Made by a program: the position numbers and the translations under genes | Shown: piece after piece, positions 1 through 9,032 of the stretch | How positions within the stretch are numbered: the first letter of the stretch is position 1 | Layout of the letters: the number at the start of each line of letters is the position of its first letter | NCBI GenBank assembly: GCA_032654645.1 | Contig: JAULAW010000015.1 | Coordinates: 558,001 to 622,000 of the forward strand | DNA: 64,000 bases | Direction: 5' to 3' | DNA from: CAITJF01 sp032654645 | GTDB lineage: Bacteria > Pseudomonadota > Gammaproteobacteria > Burkholderiales > Gallionellaceae | Notes under the pieces: model-generated | What the model saw: only the letters and a program-made list of their open reading frames with translations | Database searches by the model: none | Told to the model about the DNA's origin: nothing

Positions 1-357
1 CTGGTTGAGGCGATGCAGATTACTGCCGAGTCGCTCCCGAACCGTTATCGGGCCGAACTGCTCAACGAGGTCAGACGGCAAGTCATGGAGGGCGTGAGCC
101 TGGCTTCTGCTATGGCTTCGACAAATATCCTGACTTCTACCGCCGTGAAAATGATCGAAGTGGGCGAGGCGGGTGGCGGGCTTGAAGATATGCTTATCGA
201 GGTGGCTGTCTTTCATGAAGAGGCTTTGTCGAACAGGCTCACGAGGATGATGGCGCTGATCGAACCCATTCTCATGTTATTGATGGGGGTGTTTGTTGGC
301 GGAATCATTATCGTCATGTATCTTCCAATTTTCTATATCGTCGATGTCATAAAATGA
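1..357 (+). CDS. gspF: Type II secretion / type IV pilus inner-membrane platform protein GspF (3' part)
   Basis: The reading frame is open from base 1, so the gene begins outside the window and only the last ~118 residues are seen. They match the C-terminal repeat of the GspF/PilC family: a helical cytoplasmic stretch with the family pattern 'MIEVGEAGGGLEDML', then a long hydrophobic segment (PILMLLMGVFVGGIIIVMYLP) near the C-terminus. GspF/PilC is the polytopic inner-membrane platform that couples the assembly ATPase to pseudopilus or pilus growth. The stop overlaps the gspE start by 4 bp (ATGA), so the two are translationally coupled. Family assignment is firm; whether the machine is a true T2SS or a pilus variant is not decided by this fragment. 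Confidence 0.9.
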   Translation: MVEAMQITAESLPNRYRAELLNEVRRQVMEGVSLASAMASTNILTSTAVKMIEVGEAGGGLEDMLIEVAVFHEEALSNRLTRMMALIEPILMLLMGVFVGGIIIVMYLPIFYIVDVIK

Positions 358-2069
358 CTCATCCATTTCATCACCGCACGTTTGCGGAAATTCTGGTGGC
401 GCGCGGGTATTTGCAGCACGGCGATTTGGCGGGGCGCGATGTGGCAGGAACGGGTTTCGCCGAGGCGTTGCTCTTCGACAATCTGGTGACACCCGAACAA
501 GTCGCGGAAGCGCTCGCCGAACAATTGCATCTTTCTTATGTGGATTTGGAGGGCTTTACAGCATCGCCGGACATGTTCGGGCCTATTCCGGCGGAACGGG
601 CCTACGAGTACGGCGTGCTGCCCTACCACCGCGAGGGTAATGTGTTGCATGTGGTGGTGGCCGATCCAACCGACCTCGCGCTGGCAGCACGTCTCGAACG
701 CTTGTCCGGGCTGCGAGTCGAGTTCATGGTAAGCAGCGCGCGTGCTATCGCTGCCGCGCTCAAGCGCAGCGAGGGCACGGATCAGGTGCTAAAAGGGGTG
801 TCCCAGGATTTTCGTCTGGTGATGGTCAAGGAAGGCGAGGAGGGCAAGGAGCAAATTGTCGCCCTGGATGAGTTGGGTGACGGCGCCGACAGCCCGGTGG
901 TGAAGCTCATCAATACGGTTTTGCTGGCCGCCATCCAGAAGAATGCAAGCGATGTGCATATTGAAACCTACGAGAAGGGGCTTGTTCTCAAGTACCGGAT
1001 CGACGGTGTGCTCTACCCGGCCACAGAGTTGCTCGACCGGCGCCATCACAGTTCGCTGGTGTCGCGCCTCAAAGTGATGGCCGAGCTCGATATTGCCGAA
1101 AAGCGCGTTCCTCAAGATGGGCGCTTCCGGTTGCGTTTCGGTGGGCGGGACATCGATTTCAGAATTTCGATTTTGCCCAGCGCTTTCGGTGAAGATGTCG
1201 TGATCCGTATCCTCGACAAATCCTCGGTTGCCGATGATATGCGCAGCCTGAGGCTCGAGAATCTCGGTATTGGCGGCGACGTGCTCAAGCGCTTGCGCAA
1301 ATGTGTGCTTGAACCGTACGGGATGGTGCTGATCACCGGCCCCACAGGCAGCGGCAAAACCACGACTCTCTACGCCGCGCTCACTGAACTCAATCTTGGC
1401 GAGGAGAAAATCATCACCATCGAGGATCCGGTGGAGTATCAGCTGGAAGGTGTTGTACAAATTGCGGTGAATGAGAAAAAAGGGCTTACGTTCGCGCGGG
1501 GCTTGCGTTCAATTTTGCGCCATGATCCAGACAAGATTATGGTGGGTGAAATCCGCGATGCCGAGACGGCTCAAATTGCCGTCCAGTCCGCGCTTACCGG
1601 GCATCTGGTGTTTACTACCGTGCACGCCAACAATTCAATCGATGTAATCGGGCGTTTTACCCATATGGGGCTCGACCTCTATAATTTTGTTTCGGCGCTC
1701 AACTGTGTCATGGCCCAGCGCCTGGTACGCATGATTTGCCCGGAGTGCAGGCGAGAAGCCGTTGTTGACAATGAATTGCTCGAGCGCTCGGGCATCGACC
1801 CGCAACGCTATGACGGGCACAAATGGTATGAGGGCAGGGGTTGCGGGTATTGCAACGGCACCGGTTTCCGCAGGCGCAAGGCGATCACGGAACTGCTGGT
1901 GCTGACGCCGCGCATAAGACAGATGATCGTTGACCGCCGCCCTGCCGATGAATTGCTGAGCACCGCTATCGCCGAAGGCATGGTCACGCTACGCCAATCA
2001 GCCATCAGCAAGGTTTTGGCGGGCGAAACTACACTTAAAGAGATCAACCGTGTCACGTTCGTGGAATAA
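354..2069 (+). CDS. gspE: Assembly ATPase GspE/PilB family
   Basis: 571 residues, the usual length for this family. An N-terminal MshEN-type region (about residues 10-150) precedes the ATPase core. Walker A is GPTGSGKTT near residue 327; the Asp box/Walker B region includes 'DPDKIMVGEIRDAETA', followed by the His box 'TGHLVFTTVHANN'. A tetracysteine zinc site (CPEC about residue 461, CGYC about residue 497) is typical of GspE/PilB. It is a hexameric cytoplasmic ATPase powering pseudopilin polymerisation with GspF. It overlaps gspF by 4 bp and the next gene by 20 bp, showing one operon. All key motifs are intact. Confidence 0.95.
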   Translation: MTHPFHHRTFAEILVARGYLQHGDLAGRDVAGTGFAEALLFDNLVTPEQVAEALAEQLHLSYVDLEGFTASPDMFGPIPAERAYEYGVLPYHREGNVLHVVVADPTDLALAARLERLSGLRVEFMVSSARAIAAALKRSEGTDQVLKGVSQDFRLVMVKEGEEGKEQIVALDELGDGADSPVVKLINTVLLAAIQKNASDVHIETYEKGLVLKYRIDGVLYPATELLDRRHHSSLVSRLKVMAELDIAEKRVPQDGRFRLRFGGRDIDFRISILPSAFGEDVVIRILDKSSVADDMRSLRLENLGIGGDVLKRLRKCVLEPYGMVLITGPTGSGKTTTLYAALTELNLGEEKIITIEDPVEYQLEGVVQIAVNEKKGLTFARGLRSILRHDPDKIMVGEIRDAETAQIAVQSALTGHLVFTTVHANNSIDVIGRFTHMGLDLYNFVSALNCVMAQRLVRMICPECRREAVVDNELLERSGIDPQRYDGHKWYEGRGCGYCNGTGFRRRKAITELLVLTPRIRQMIVDRRPADELLSTAIAEGMVTLRQSAISKVLAGETTLKEINRVTFVE

Positions 2070-3003
2070 GTTGGCAACATGGCTGTGGCCTGCGCCCCCT
2101 GGCGCTATCGGCCTCGGCATTAGCGGGAATCGTGTCGTGGCTGTGCGCGCCAGGCGCACAGGGGATGGATACCGCGTAACCCATGTGGCGGAAGAATGCC
2201 TTCCATTTGTGCCTTTTCGCGACGCCATGCCTCGCGCAAAGGAATCCGCGATCCTGGCACAGGCCATTCAGCGACTCGCCAAGGCGGTTCCACAGGGGCA
2301 TTGGCCATTGCAGATTGCGCTGCCGGATCCGGCGGCAATTTTCCAGGTGATGGACTTCGACTCGCTGCCTGGAATTGCGCGCGAGCGCGCCGCCATTGCC
2401 CGATTTCGCCTGGAAAGGGAATGTCCGGACGTGTTGCGGATGGAATGCGCATTCCAGGTGCTCAACGAAGAAAAGGGGCACGCCACGTTACTTGCATTAG
2501 CGATTGAGCGCTCATGGCTGGATTGCCTGCGCGATGGTTGCCGGGCGACCGGATATGTTCCAAATGTTACAGATATTACCGCGAATCATGTATTCAACCG
2601 TTTTCATGATGTGATTGGTGCAAGCGCAGATGATGGTGCGCTGATTTCGATCGAGCCGGACACTTGGTCGATATTGTTCTGGGACCATGCTCACCGCCCG
2701 CGTTTTGCCAGGAGCCGCTGGCGTGATACCGGCAGCGGCGAGGATGCGGGCTACGAAATGATTGCCCAGGACGTTGAGCGGCTGGTGCGCGCCTACGCCC
2801 TCGCGCAGCCCGGGCGCAGGATCAATGGAATTCACCTGTGCGCCGCTGCGCCTGACCGTGAGCCTTTTGCCGAACGGTTGAATGCACGCATGAGCGTGCC
2901 ATGTATTCATCTCGACATGGCAGAGGGATTCTTTGCGACGCCGGAAATTTCAGTGCTGGGCATCAGTCCTGGCGTGTTGGCAGCGGCAATCCCCAGATTA
3001 TGA
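2050..3003 (+). CDS. PilM/GspL-like actin-fold inner-membrane complex protein
   Basis: 317 residues. The N-terminal 'GAIGLGISGNRVVAVRARR' resembles the first phosphate-loop strand of the PilM/GspL actin-like fold, and the protein sits exactly where PilM (or the cytoplasmic part of GspL) is encoded: directly after the ATPase and before PilN-, PilO- and PilP-like genes. No transmembrane segment is obvious, so it resembles PilM, which is soluble and binds the PilN N-terminus. It overlaps the gspE end by 20 bp and the next gene by 4 bp. Sequence similarity to family members is weak by eye; the call rests on the start motif plus gene order. Confidence 0.65.
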   Translation: MSRSWNKLATWLWPAPPGAIGLGISGNRVVAVRARRTGDGYRVTHVAEECLPFVPFRDAMPRAKESAILAQAIQRLAKAVPQGHWPLQIALPDPAAIFQVMDFDSLPGIARERAAIARFRLERECPDVLRMECAFQVLNEEKGHATLLALAIERSWLDCLRDGCRATGYVPNVTDITANHVFNRFHDVIGASADDGALISIEPDTWSILFWDHAHRPRFARSRWRDTGSGEDAGYEMIAQDVERLVRAYALAQPGRRINGIHLCAAAPDREPFAERLNARMSVPCIHLDMAEGFFATPEISVLGISPGVLAAAIPRL

Positions 3004-3536
3004 AAATTACAACCAACTTTGCTACGCCCGCTGGTTGGATGGCTTTATATCTGGCTGGCGCGTGCTTTCTGCTGGCTGTCATGGCGGTGATCGCCTCAAT
3101 GGTTTTATTCATATCTGCCCGCCAGTTTCGAGCGGAAATGCCGGTGCTCGAAGAGCAGCTTGCGCGCTATCGAAATCGTGAAATTCCGGTGTCGTCCGAT
3201 TTGCTGTCGCACGATAAGCTCGTGGCACTACGCGCGCAGGTGCAGGCTTTGAACGGGCTTAGCGGCACGGCGGGGCAGGCTTTGCCGATGCTCCTGATCC
3301 ATCTTGAAAAACTTATTCCGGATGGAGCCTGGCTCGTGAGCCTGCAATACCGTTCGCGCGAGGGTGAAACCAAGTTGGTGGCGGAAGCGGATCGCGCCGA
3401 GCGTTTGACGGAGTTCATGAAGCGGCTGGAGCAGTCCGGGTACTTTTCACAAGTGCTCTTGACCCGTCAGGCGCAACGGCAGGAAGGTGCGCAACAAGCC
3501 ATACAATTTGAAATCCAGTTGCGGGGAAAACCTTGA
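3000..3536 (+). CDS. PilN/GspL-periplasmic-like bitopic membrane protein
   Basis: 178 residues from the ATG that overlaps the previous stop (ATGA); an in-frame extension upstream lies inside the previous gene and is not used. One N-terminal transmembrane helix (about residues 15-40, LYLAGACFLLAVMAVIASMVLFI) is followed by a coiled-coil-like stretch and a ferredoxin-like C-terminal part ('GAWLVSLQYRSREGETKLVAEADRAERLTEFMKRLE' style), as in PilN and the Fimbrial assembly (PilN) family. It probably pairs with the following PilO-like protein to link the cytoplasmic ATPase to the secretin. Evidence is topology, fold pattern and gene order. Confidence 0.7.
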   Translation: MKITTNFATPAGWMALYLAGACFLLAVMAVIASMVLFISARQFRAEMPVLEEQLARYRNREIPVSSDLLSHDKLVALRAQVQALNGLSGTAGQALPMLLIHLEKLIPDGAWLVSLQYRSREGETKLVAEADRAERLTEFMKRLEQSGYFSQVLLTRQAQRQEGAQQAIQFEIQLRGKP

Positions 3537-4105
3537 TATCTGCTGCAACAAAAGATATTTTTCTCCTTTCGCTCAGGCATCCGCGCGTGCGCGCCAGTAT
3601 CGCCGGGCTCATGGTGTCGGTATTGCTACTTGTTATAGTTGGCCTGGTTTATTGGTGGCCGGCAAGGAATGCTGCAGAAAACCTTGGAGCCAGAATCGAT
3701 GACAGGCGGCGCGAGATTGCCAATGCGGATTTCAACGCCCGGCTCGCACAGGCTTCCGCGCACGCGGTTCTGCAGGTGGCCCAGATAGAGAAAAAGCTCG
3801 ATGCTTCCGTTACCCAGGCGGTGCTGGTACAAAACCTGGAAGCGCTGGCGCGCCGGCACAATGTAAAAATCATCTCCGAGGCATACGAAGATGGTAAACC
3901 AATAGACGGTTACTCTTCGCTCGTGCACGAATTGACTTTGCAGGCCGGGTATCCTGAACTACGCAGTTTTATTGCAGGCTTGCAGGGGTTGCCGACTTTT
4001 ACCGTCGTGCAGGGGGCGGTTTTTGGACGCTCATCAACCTCTATTGCCATCAGGTTGCAGCTTGACATGATCACCTATCGCCGGACTGCAGGTTCACAGA
4101 CATGA
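3533..4105 (+). CDS. PilO/GspM-like bitopic membrane protein
   Basis: 190 residues starting at TTG, which overlaps the preceding TGA (TTGA), a coupling pattern matching the ATGA overlaps of its neighbours. One N-terminal transmembrane helix (about residues 20-42, SVLLLVIVGLVYWW) is followed by a periplasmic coiled coil and a small alpha/beta domain, the architecture of PilO/GspM. Its expected role is to dimerise with the PilN-like protein in the periplasm. The TTG start has no in-frame ATG nearby that would keep the membrane helix, so TTG is preferred. Identification rests on topology and position. Confidence 0.7.
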   Translation: MISAATKDIFLLSLRHPRVRASIAGLMVSVLLLVIVGLVYWWPARNAAENLGARIDDRRREIANADFNARLAQASAHAVLQVAQIEKKLDASVTQAVLVQNLEALARRHNVKIISEAYEDGKPIDGYSSLVHELTLQAGYPELRSFIAGLQGLPTFTVVQGAVFGRSSTSIAIRLQLDMITYRRTAGSQT

Positions 4106-4620
4106 CAGAAATAAAGCGCCAGAAACCCGTCATTATTCTTTTAATCGCGGCGCTCATTGTGCTCAACGTCTGGCGCTGGTGGCCTTCGACACAAGTTTCT
4201 GCAGGCAGAACCGATGTACCATCGGCAACGTTTCACCTTGAGGATTTTGAGGTGAGGGCGCTTCCCGCTGATTCCCGGATCGCATTGCTTAGAGATCTTT
4301 TCAACCCGAAGAAAATCATGGTGAGCAAGCCTGAAGACAAGGTTGTACCGAACCCCACTCTGGAACCCCATCCCAAATCACCTGAGGAGTTGGCGCATGA
4401 TGCCGCGCAGGCAGAGTTTGCGCAGATACGCTGTGTGGGTGTATCCGTCCGGGATAAGCGCATCCAAGCCTATCTACTTAATGGGGGCGATCCCGCCTTG
4501 GTTTCCACTGGCGACAGGGTAGGAAGCCGCTTTGTAGTGGAAAAAATACTGCCCGATGGGGTGGTTTTGCGAGACCCAGATACTGGGGTCGGCGGGCAAA
4601 TTGCATTGTCAGGAAAATAA
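4102..4620 (+). CDS. PilP/GspC-like periplasmic connector
   Basis: 172 residues with an N-terminal membrane anchor (VIILLIAALIVLNVWRWW), a proline-rich linker and a C-terminal small beta domain ('IRCVGVSVRDKRIQAYLLNGGDPALVSTGDRVGSRFVVEKI') typical of the homology region of PilP/GspC. This domain contacts the N0/N1 domains of the secretin encoded next. Start ATG overlaps the previous stop (ATGA). A gap of about 165 bp follows before the secretin start, the first break in an otherwise fully overlapping gene string. The GspC-like beta domain makes the call reasonable; PilP versus GspC cannot be separated by eye. Confidence 0.7.
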   Translation: MTEIKRQKPVIILLIAALIVLNVWRWWPSTQVSAGRTDVPSATFHLEDFEVRALPADSRIALLRDLFNPKKIMVSKPEDKVVPNPTLEPHPKSPEELAHDAAQAEFAQIRCVGVSVRDKRIQAYLLNGGDPALVSTGDRVGSRFVVEKILPDGVVLRDPDTGVGGQIALSGK

Positions 4621-4784
4621 TAGCATTTATTGGGAACCACAGAACATCGGTGTTGGATATGAATGAGTTACTAAAGGGCGCTTCTAAAAAACAAGCTATG
4701 CATAAATCCAATATTTTTAAGGAGCCGCAGGAATCAGCCCTGCATTTTTGCAGGGTGGCGATTTGGTTCCGAACCGGAGGGCGG

Positions 4785-7136
4785 GTGTATTATCAATACG
4801 TAAGTGCAAGGTTGCTTGAATCGCGGTTTATTGTGGCTCTGCTGTTAGGGGGATTGGTTCTTGTGGCTTGTGCCAGCCCGGCAAAAGTTGCGGACAATTT
4901 CATTGGGCAGGAAGAATGGATGAAGGCAGTACTGGCGTATCGCAAGGCGGCGGCAGACAATCCCCAGGATGTCGAATTTAAGTCTCGCCTCAAGCAGACT
5001 GAGCTTAAGGCGGCGGATTACTATTACCAGCGGGGCATTGTTCTGCTGGAGCAGGATAATCTCGATGGTGCTGTCATCAAATTTCAACAAGGGCTTGCTG
5101 CCATGCCGGATCATGGCAAGCTTTTGCAGGCCATGAGAGAGACCTTGCTGCGCAAGGAAGCCAATAGTTTGTATGCCGAAGCGTTGCGGGCCTTGGATGC
5201 GGGGCAGCCAGATGAGGGGCGCCGTCTCCTGAAGCGTGCCGTAGAGACTTACCCGGAATTCAAAATTGCTGCGGATATGCTCGCCCGCTTCGACAAGCAG
5301 GCAATAGAAGATGAGGTGGGGGGGCGTTTAAAGGTGACTTCGCGTTCACCGATCACGCTCAACTTTCGCCAGACCGATCTGCGTACGGCATTCGAGTTTA
5401 TTGCTAAGTCATTTGGCATTGATGTGGTCTTCGACGAGGGGGTCAAGACCGTGCCTGTTACATTGTTTGCAAAGGACGTGGCGTTCGAGGAAGCGCTTAA
5501 CCTCATTCTCGCCACGACCAAGACTTTCTATAAAAAAGTGGGTTCAAATACGATACTGATTGCGCCGGACAGCAAGGAAAAACGCGGCCAGTACGAAGAC
5601 CAAATGGTGCGTGTTTTTCAGCTCACCAACATTCACGCCAAGGAGATGGCCGATATTCTCAAGGGACTCGTCCCCCTCAAGAAAATCATTGTTAACGACG
5701 ACCTCAACACGATCGTTGTCCGCGATACAGAGGAGGCGATCAAGGTGGCGGGAAAAATTATTGGAGCTAATGACCGACGCCCAGCCGAGCTTGTTCTGGA
5801 AGTTGAGATTCTTGAGGTGAACCGTTCCAAGGCAGAGCGCCTGGGGCTTGACCTGAGCCCCTACAGTGTAGGTGTCTCGATTCCAACTACTGCAAAAATC
5901 CCGTTGTCAGGCAGCATTCGGGATTCGATCAAGAATGCCGCCATACTTACCCTGCCGGCAATGACCTTTAATTTTTACAAGCAGGATGTGGATGCCAAAA
6001 CCCTGGCCAATCCAAGAGTGCGCGTTTTAAGCGGCAAGAGCGCCAAGATACATATCGGTGATCGAGTTCCACTGCGCTCCGCCACCATCCAGGATGCCAC
6101 CGGCCAAGTGCGCACTACCTACGACTACAAGGAAATCGGTATCCGGCTCAATACTGAGCCGAATATTCATCTGGATAATTCTGTAACTGTCAAGGTCGGC
6201 CTTGAGGTGAGTTCACTCGGTCAGAATATCGGTAGCCAGACTGAACCGGCATATAGTATCGGCACGCGTAATGCCGAAACAATTATGTTGTTGCGTGACG
6301 GCGAGACCGCAATTCTCGGCGGGTTGATCCGCGATGAAGATCGCAAAACCCGCCTCCGTGTCCCATTATTGGGAGATATTCCTGCTGCCGGTGCGCTGTT
6401 CACATCTATTGATGACACTCATGGACGCACGGATGTGTTGCTTACCATTACGCCGAGGGTCGTGCGCGGTTGGGATATGCCCGATAAGAATGCGCAGATG
6501 TTTACGACAGGCTCCGAGGAGCGGTTCACCAGCCAACCACTGTTTGGCAGCTATGCTGTTTCGGCTGATTTGATGAAAGCATCGTCCGCACTCCCCCTAC
6601 CCGGGAAGCCCGATGCGGCTAAAGATATTAAAACGCCATCCGAGCCCGCAAAACCGCTGGCCCCCACCTCATCCGACGGAAAGGCATCTGTGGCTAAAGA
6701 TGCCATACCGGTGCCGCAGCAGCAAGTTGCATCAGGAGTACAGCCGTTATTTGCGTTCTCTGATGCGGTCTACGAGAGCGCAACCGGCAAGGAGTTTGAA
6801 ATCAAACTTACGGGTGACAATCTGGATGGCGCGACTGGCTTATCAGCCGAGGTGCTGTTCAACCCGCAACTGGTGAAATATTTGCGCAACGAACCGGGAA
6901 GCTTTGCTACCAAGGACTTTAAAGTCGAGGTGGATGAGGCGCATGGAGTCCTTCGTGTCAGGCAAAGCTACCCAGAGAATGCACCGCCACATGGCAGCGG
7001 CGTGCTGGCACGTGTCATGATGCGTGGAGACCGGCCAGGTACATCGTATATTGTTTACCGTACACCTATGCTTTCCGGCGCCGGTGGAGAATCTGTAAAT
7101 GTTCAGGTGCGCGCCTCACGTGTGGTCGTCAAGTAG
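4785..7136 (+). CDS. gspD: Lipoprotein secretin (GspD/PilQ/MshL-like) with TPR and cohesin-like domains
   Basis: The GTG at 4785 is preferred because GGAGG lies 5 bp upstream and the product then begins just before a signal segment ending in a lipobox (LVAC); an in-frame ATG at 4650 would bury this signal ~45 residues in. Order of parts: lipoprotein signal, TPR-like helices (about residues 35-150), STN/N0 ('ITLNFRQTDLRTAFEFIAKS'), N1 ('FQLTNIHAKEMADIL'), the secretin channel ('AKTLANPRVRVLSGKSAKI'; 'GETAILGGLIRDEDRK'; 'LLTITPRVV'), a Pro/Ala-rich linker, and a C-terminal beta domain resembling cohesin ('GKEFEIKLTGDNLDGATGLSAEVLFNPQLVKYL'). It forms the outer-membrane pore of the machine encoded around it. 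The cohesin-like tail is the unusual part. Confidence 0.88.
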   Translation: MYYQYVSARLLESRFIVALLLGGLVLVACASPAKVADNFIGQEEWMKAVLAYRKAAADNPQDVEFKSRLKQTELKAADYYYQRGIVLLEQDNLDGAVIKFQQGLAAMPDHGKLLQAMRETLLRKEANSLYAEALRALDAGQPDEGRRLLKRAVETYPEFKIAADMLARFDKQAIEDEVGGRLKVTSRSPITLNFRQTDLRTAFEFIAKSFGIDVVFDEGVKTVPVTLFAKDVAFEEALNLILATTKTFYKKVGSNTILIAPDSKEKRGQYEDQMVRVFQLTNIHAKEMADILKGLVPLKKIIVNDDLNTIVVRDTEEAIKVAGKIIGANDRRPAELVLEVEILEVNRSKAERLGLDLSPYSVGVSIPTTAKIPLSGSIRDSIKNAAILTLPAMTFNFYKQDVDAKTLANPRVRVLSGKSAKIHIGDRVPLRSATIQDATGQVRTTYDYKEIGIRLNTEPNIHLDNSVTVKVGLEVSSLGQNIGSQTEPAYSIGTRNAETIMLLRDGETAILGGLIRDEDRKTRLRVPLLGDIPAAGALFTSIDDTHGRTDVLLTITPRVVRGWDMPDKNAQMFTTGSEERFTSQPLFGSYAVSADLMKASSALPLPGKPDAAKDIKTPSEPAKPLAPTSSDGKASVAKDAIPVPQQQVASGVQPLFAFSDAVYESATGKEFEIKLTGDNLDGATGLSAEVLFNPQLVKYLRNEPGSFATKDFKVEVDEAHGVLRVRQSYPENAPPHGSGVLARVMMRGDRPGTSYIVYRTPMLSGAGGESVNVQVRASRVVVK

Positions 7137-7155
7137 CGCTCAAACACCGGGCAGC

Positions 7156-7650
7156 ATGATGCTCTTGCGGCCAGCGGCCATGGCTGGATTTACCCTGGTT
7201 GAGCTTCTTGTCACGCTTACGATTCTCTCCATTCTGGCCGCTGCGGCTTTGCCGTTTGCTGAGACAATCGTGACACGCAACAAGGAGCTCGAACTGCATC
7301 AAGTGCTGCGCGAAGTGCGTATTGCTATCGACGGTTTTCACGAGGACTGGGTGAACGGCAGGATTTCAAAGACTAACCCTGGTACCAGCGAGGACGGCTA
7401 CCCGCGCACACTTCAGACGCTGGTCGAAGGCGTTGAGAGCAGCGATGCGAAAGGCGGAAAACGCCGTTATCTGCGCCGTATTCCACGCGACCCTTTCGTC
7501 GTGCCAGATAAGCCGCCGGAAGAGAGCTGGACGATCCGCGGTTATCAAGACGACGTGGATACCACGATCTGGGGCGGAAGGGATGTATATGATATCCATT
7601 CGGAGAGCGAGAGAATCGCGTTCGATGGCACGCGCTACCGCGACTGGTGA
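7156..7650 (+). CDS. Pseudopilin with class III prepilin leader
   Basis: Starts at ATG 7156 (a second ATG follows immediately, another at 7180), giving a short basic leader and the processing site AG|FTLVELLVTL, then the hydrophobic helix TILSILAAAALP. The product of ~164 residues resembles GspG-type pseudopilins: after the helix come 'GYPRTLQTLVEG', 'RRYLRRIPRDPF' and a final aspartate/tyrosine-rich 'YDIHSESERIAFDGTRYRDW', a pattern seen in major pseudopilin relatives. It lies 19 bp after the secretin stop. It should be processed and N-methylated by a PilD-type peptidase not encoded in this window. One of four consecutive pseudopilins. Confidence 0.85.
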   Translation: MMLLRPAAMAGFTLVELLVTLTILSILAAAALPFAETIVTRNKELELHQVLREVRIAIDGFHEDWVNGRISKTNPGTSEDGYPRTLQTLVEGVESSDAKGGKRRYLRRIPRDPFVVPDKPPEESWTIRGYQDDVDTTIWGGRDVYDIHSESERIAFDGTRYRDW

Positions 7651-7654
7651 TAGC

Positions 7655-8032
7655 ATGAAAAGATGCGTGCGCAACGGTTTTACCTTGGTCGAACTTTTGC
7701 TGGTGTTGCTGCTGGTGGCGCTGCTTGCGAGCTTGGTGATGCCGGTAGCGACGAGGTCGGTCACCCAAGCCAAAGAATCTACACTCAAGGAAGATTTGCA
7801 TGTGTTGCGCAAGGCAATCGATGATTATTATGCCAATACCGGGCATTACCCGGAGAATCTCGTACAACTGGCCGATAAGCACTACATCCGTTGGCTACCG
7901 GTTGACCCTTTGACAGATAACATTAACAGTTGGGTCGAGGTATCTGGAGATGTGCCGGGAGGCGGAATCGTTGACGTGCGTAGCGGAGCAGAAGGAAATG
8001 GCTCGGACGGCAGACCCTACCGCGACTGGTAG
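7655..8032 (+). CDS. Pseudopilin with class III prepilin leader
   Basis: ATG at 7655, five bases after the previous stop, gives a 125-residue protein with leader MKRCVRNG|FTLVELLLVL followed by a leucine-rich membrane helix. It carries the same body pattern as its upstream neighbour ('DDYYANTGHYPENLVQLADKHYIRWLPVDPL', ending 'GSDGRPYRDW'), so the pair probably arose by duplication. The long open frame upstream of 7655 is antisense-like shadow of the previous gene and is not used. Likely a minor or alternative major pseudopilin of the GspG fold. Confidence 0.85.
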   Translation: MKRCVRNGFTLVELLLVLLLVALLASLVMPVATRSVTQAKESTLKEDLHVLRKAIDDYYANTGHYPENLVQLADKHYIRWLPVDPLTDNINSWVEVSGDVPGGGIVDVRSGAEGNGSDGRPYRDW

Positions 8033-8100
8033 CATAACGCCATATCGAAAAATTTGGCTTGCCAATGTACTCAGTATCATCATCAATAGGGGAAATGCCA

Positions 8101-8532
8101 ATGCAATACCGCTTCTTGTCATCAAGGGGTTTTACGCTTACCGAGCTGCTTGTCGTGCTTGTCATCATCGGCTTGCTTGCGGCGCTTGTGGGGCCGGTGC
8201 TCTACCAGCGAATCAATCCGGCAAAACAGTCAATAGCTCGTGCGCAGATCGAAAATTTCATGTCAGCTCTCGATTCCTATTTCCTCGATATTGGAAAATT
8301 TCCAACGCAACAACAGGGGCTCGCCGCATTGCGCACCCGCCAGGAAGGCGAGTCGAAATGGAACGGCCCATACCTAAAAAAAGAAATCCCAAGCGACCCA
8401 TGGAGCAACCCGTTTGTTTATCGTTCTCCAGGGCGAAGCGGCGGTTACGAAGTTGTTTCCTACGGTGCGGATGGCAAAGAAGGCGGAGAAGGTGACAATG
8501 CCGACATCAATAGTTGGGAAGCCAAGAAATAA
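8101..8532 (+). CDS. gspG: Major pseudopilin GspG
   Basis: 143 residues from ATG 8101, chosen because AGGGGA at 8088-8093 is correctly spaced (7 bp); an ATG at 8095 abuts the Shine-Dalgarno. Leader ...SSRG|FTLTELLVVLVIIGLLAALVGP, then the classic GspG signature 'YFLDIGKFPTQQQGLAALRT' and 'WNGPYLKKEIPSDPWSNPFVYRSPGRSGGYEVVSYGADGKEGGEGDNADINSW', including the calcium-site acidic residues near the C-terminus. It forms the shaft of the periplasmic pseudopilus. This is the clearest T2SS-type gene in the operon. Confidence 0.95.
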   Translation: MQYRFLSSRGFTLTELLVVLVIIGLLAALVGPVLYQRINPAKQSIARAQIENFMSALDSYFLDIGKFPTQQQGLAALRTRQEGESKWNGPYLKKEIPSDPWSNPFVYRSPGRSGGYEVVSYGADGKEGGEGDNADINSWEAKK

Positions 8533-9001
8533 TCAAGCTGGTTTCACCTATGTGATGATACTTGTGGCAGTAATAATCACGGGTATATTTGCCGAGGTTG
8601 CGTCGTTTTACGCCTCACGGTCGCGACAGATGGACCGTGAGGCGGAATTGCTATTTCGTGGCACAGCATATCGCAATGCTATCAAGAGTTACTACGAATT
8701 TGGAAAGCCAATTAAAACTTACCCGAAATCATTAGAAGACTTGGTGAAAGATCCGCGTGCTGCCCACAAATCTCATTTGAGGGAGCTGTATTCAGACCCA
8801 TTTGGAAATGAAAATAGTGGCTGGAAATTCTTGCGCGGGAATGACGGTGGAATTTCAGGACTGTTTAGCCAAAGCACAGAGATTCCGCTAAAAACAGGAA
8901 ATTTTCGACCAGGCTACGAGAAGTTCCAGAATGCAACTTCGTACGCGGATTGGGTCTTTGAATATGCGCCTGCTGCCTCTGGTGTGCCAGTTGAAAAGTA
9001 A
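8498..9001 (+). CDS. Minor pseudopilin-like protein
   Basis: Starts at ATG 8498, inside the end of gspG (35-bp overlap in another frame) with GGAGAAGG just upstream. Leader ...NQAG|FTYVMILVAVIITGIFAEVAS: glycine at the cleavage site and Phe+1 are kept, but the usual Glu+5 is replaced (FTYVM instead of FTLVE). Glu+5 loss is characteristic of GspK-type tip pseudopilins, though at 167 residues this protein is far shorter than GspK. The body ('YRNAIKSYYEFGKPIKTYPKSLEDLVKDPR') resembles pseudopilin-associated proteins of related operons. Role at the tip or in priming is inference. Confidence 0.75.
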   Translation: MPTSIVGKPRNNQAGFTYVMILVAVIITGIFAEVASFYASRSRQMDREAELLFRGTAYRNAIKSYYEFGKPIKTYPKSLEDLVKDPRAAHKSHLRELYSDPFGNENSGWKFLRGNDGGISGLFSQSTEIPLKTGNFRPGYEKFQNATSYADWVFEYAPAASGVPVEK

Positions 9002-9032
9002 TAACTTTCAGAGATTGGCAGAACATTAACCG

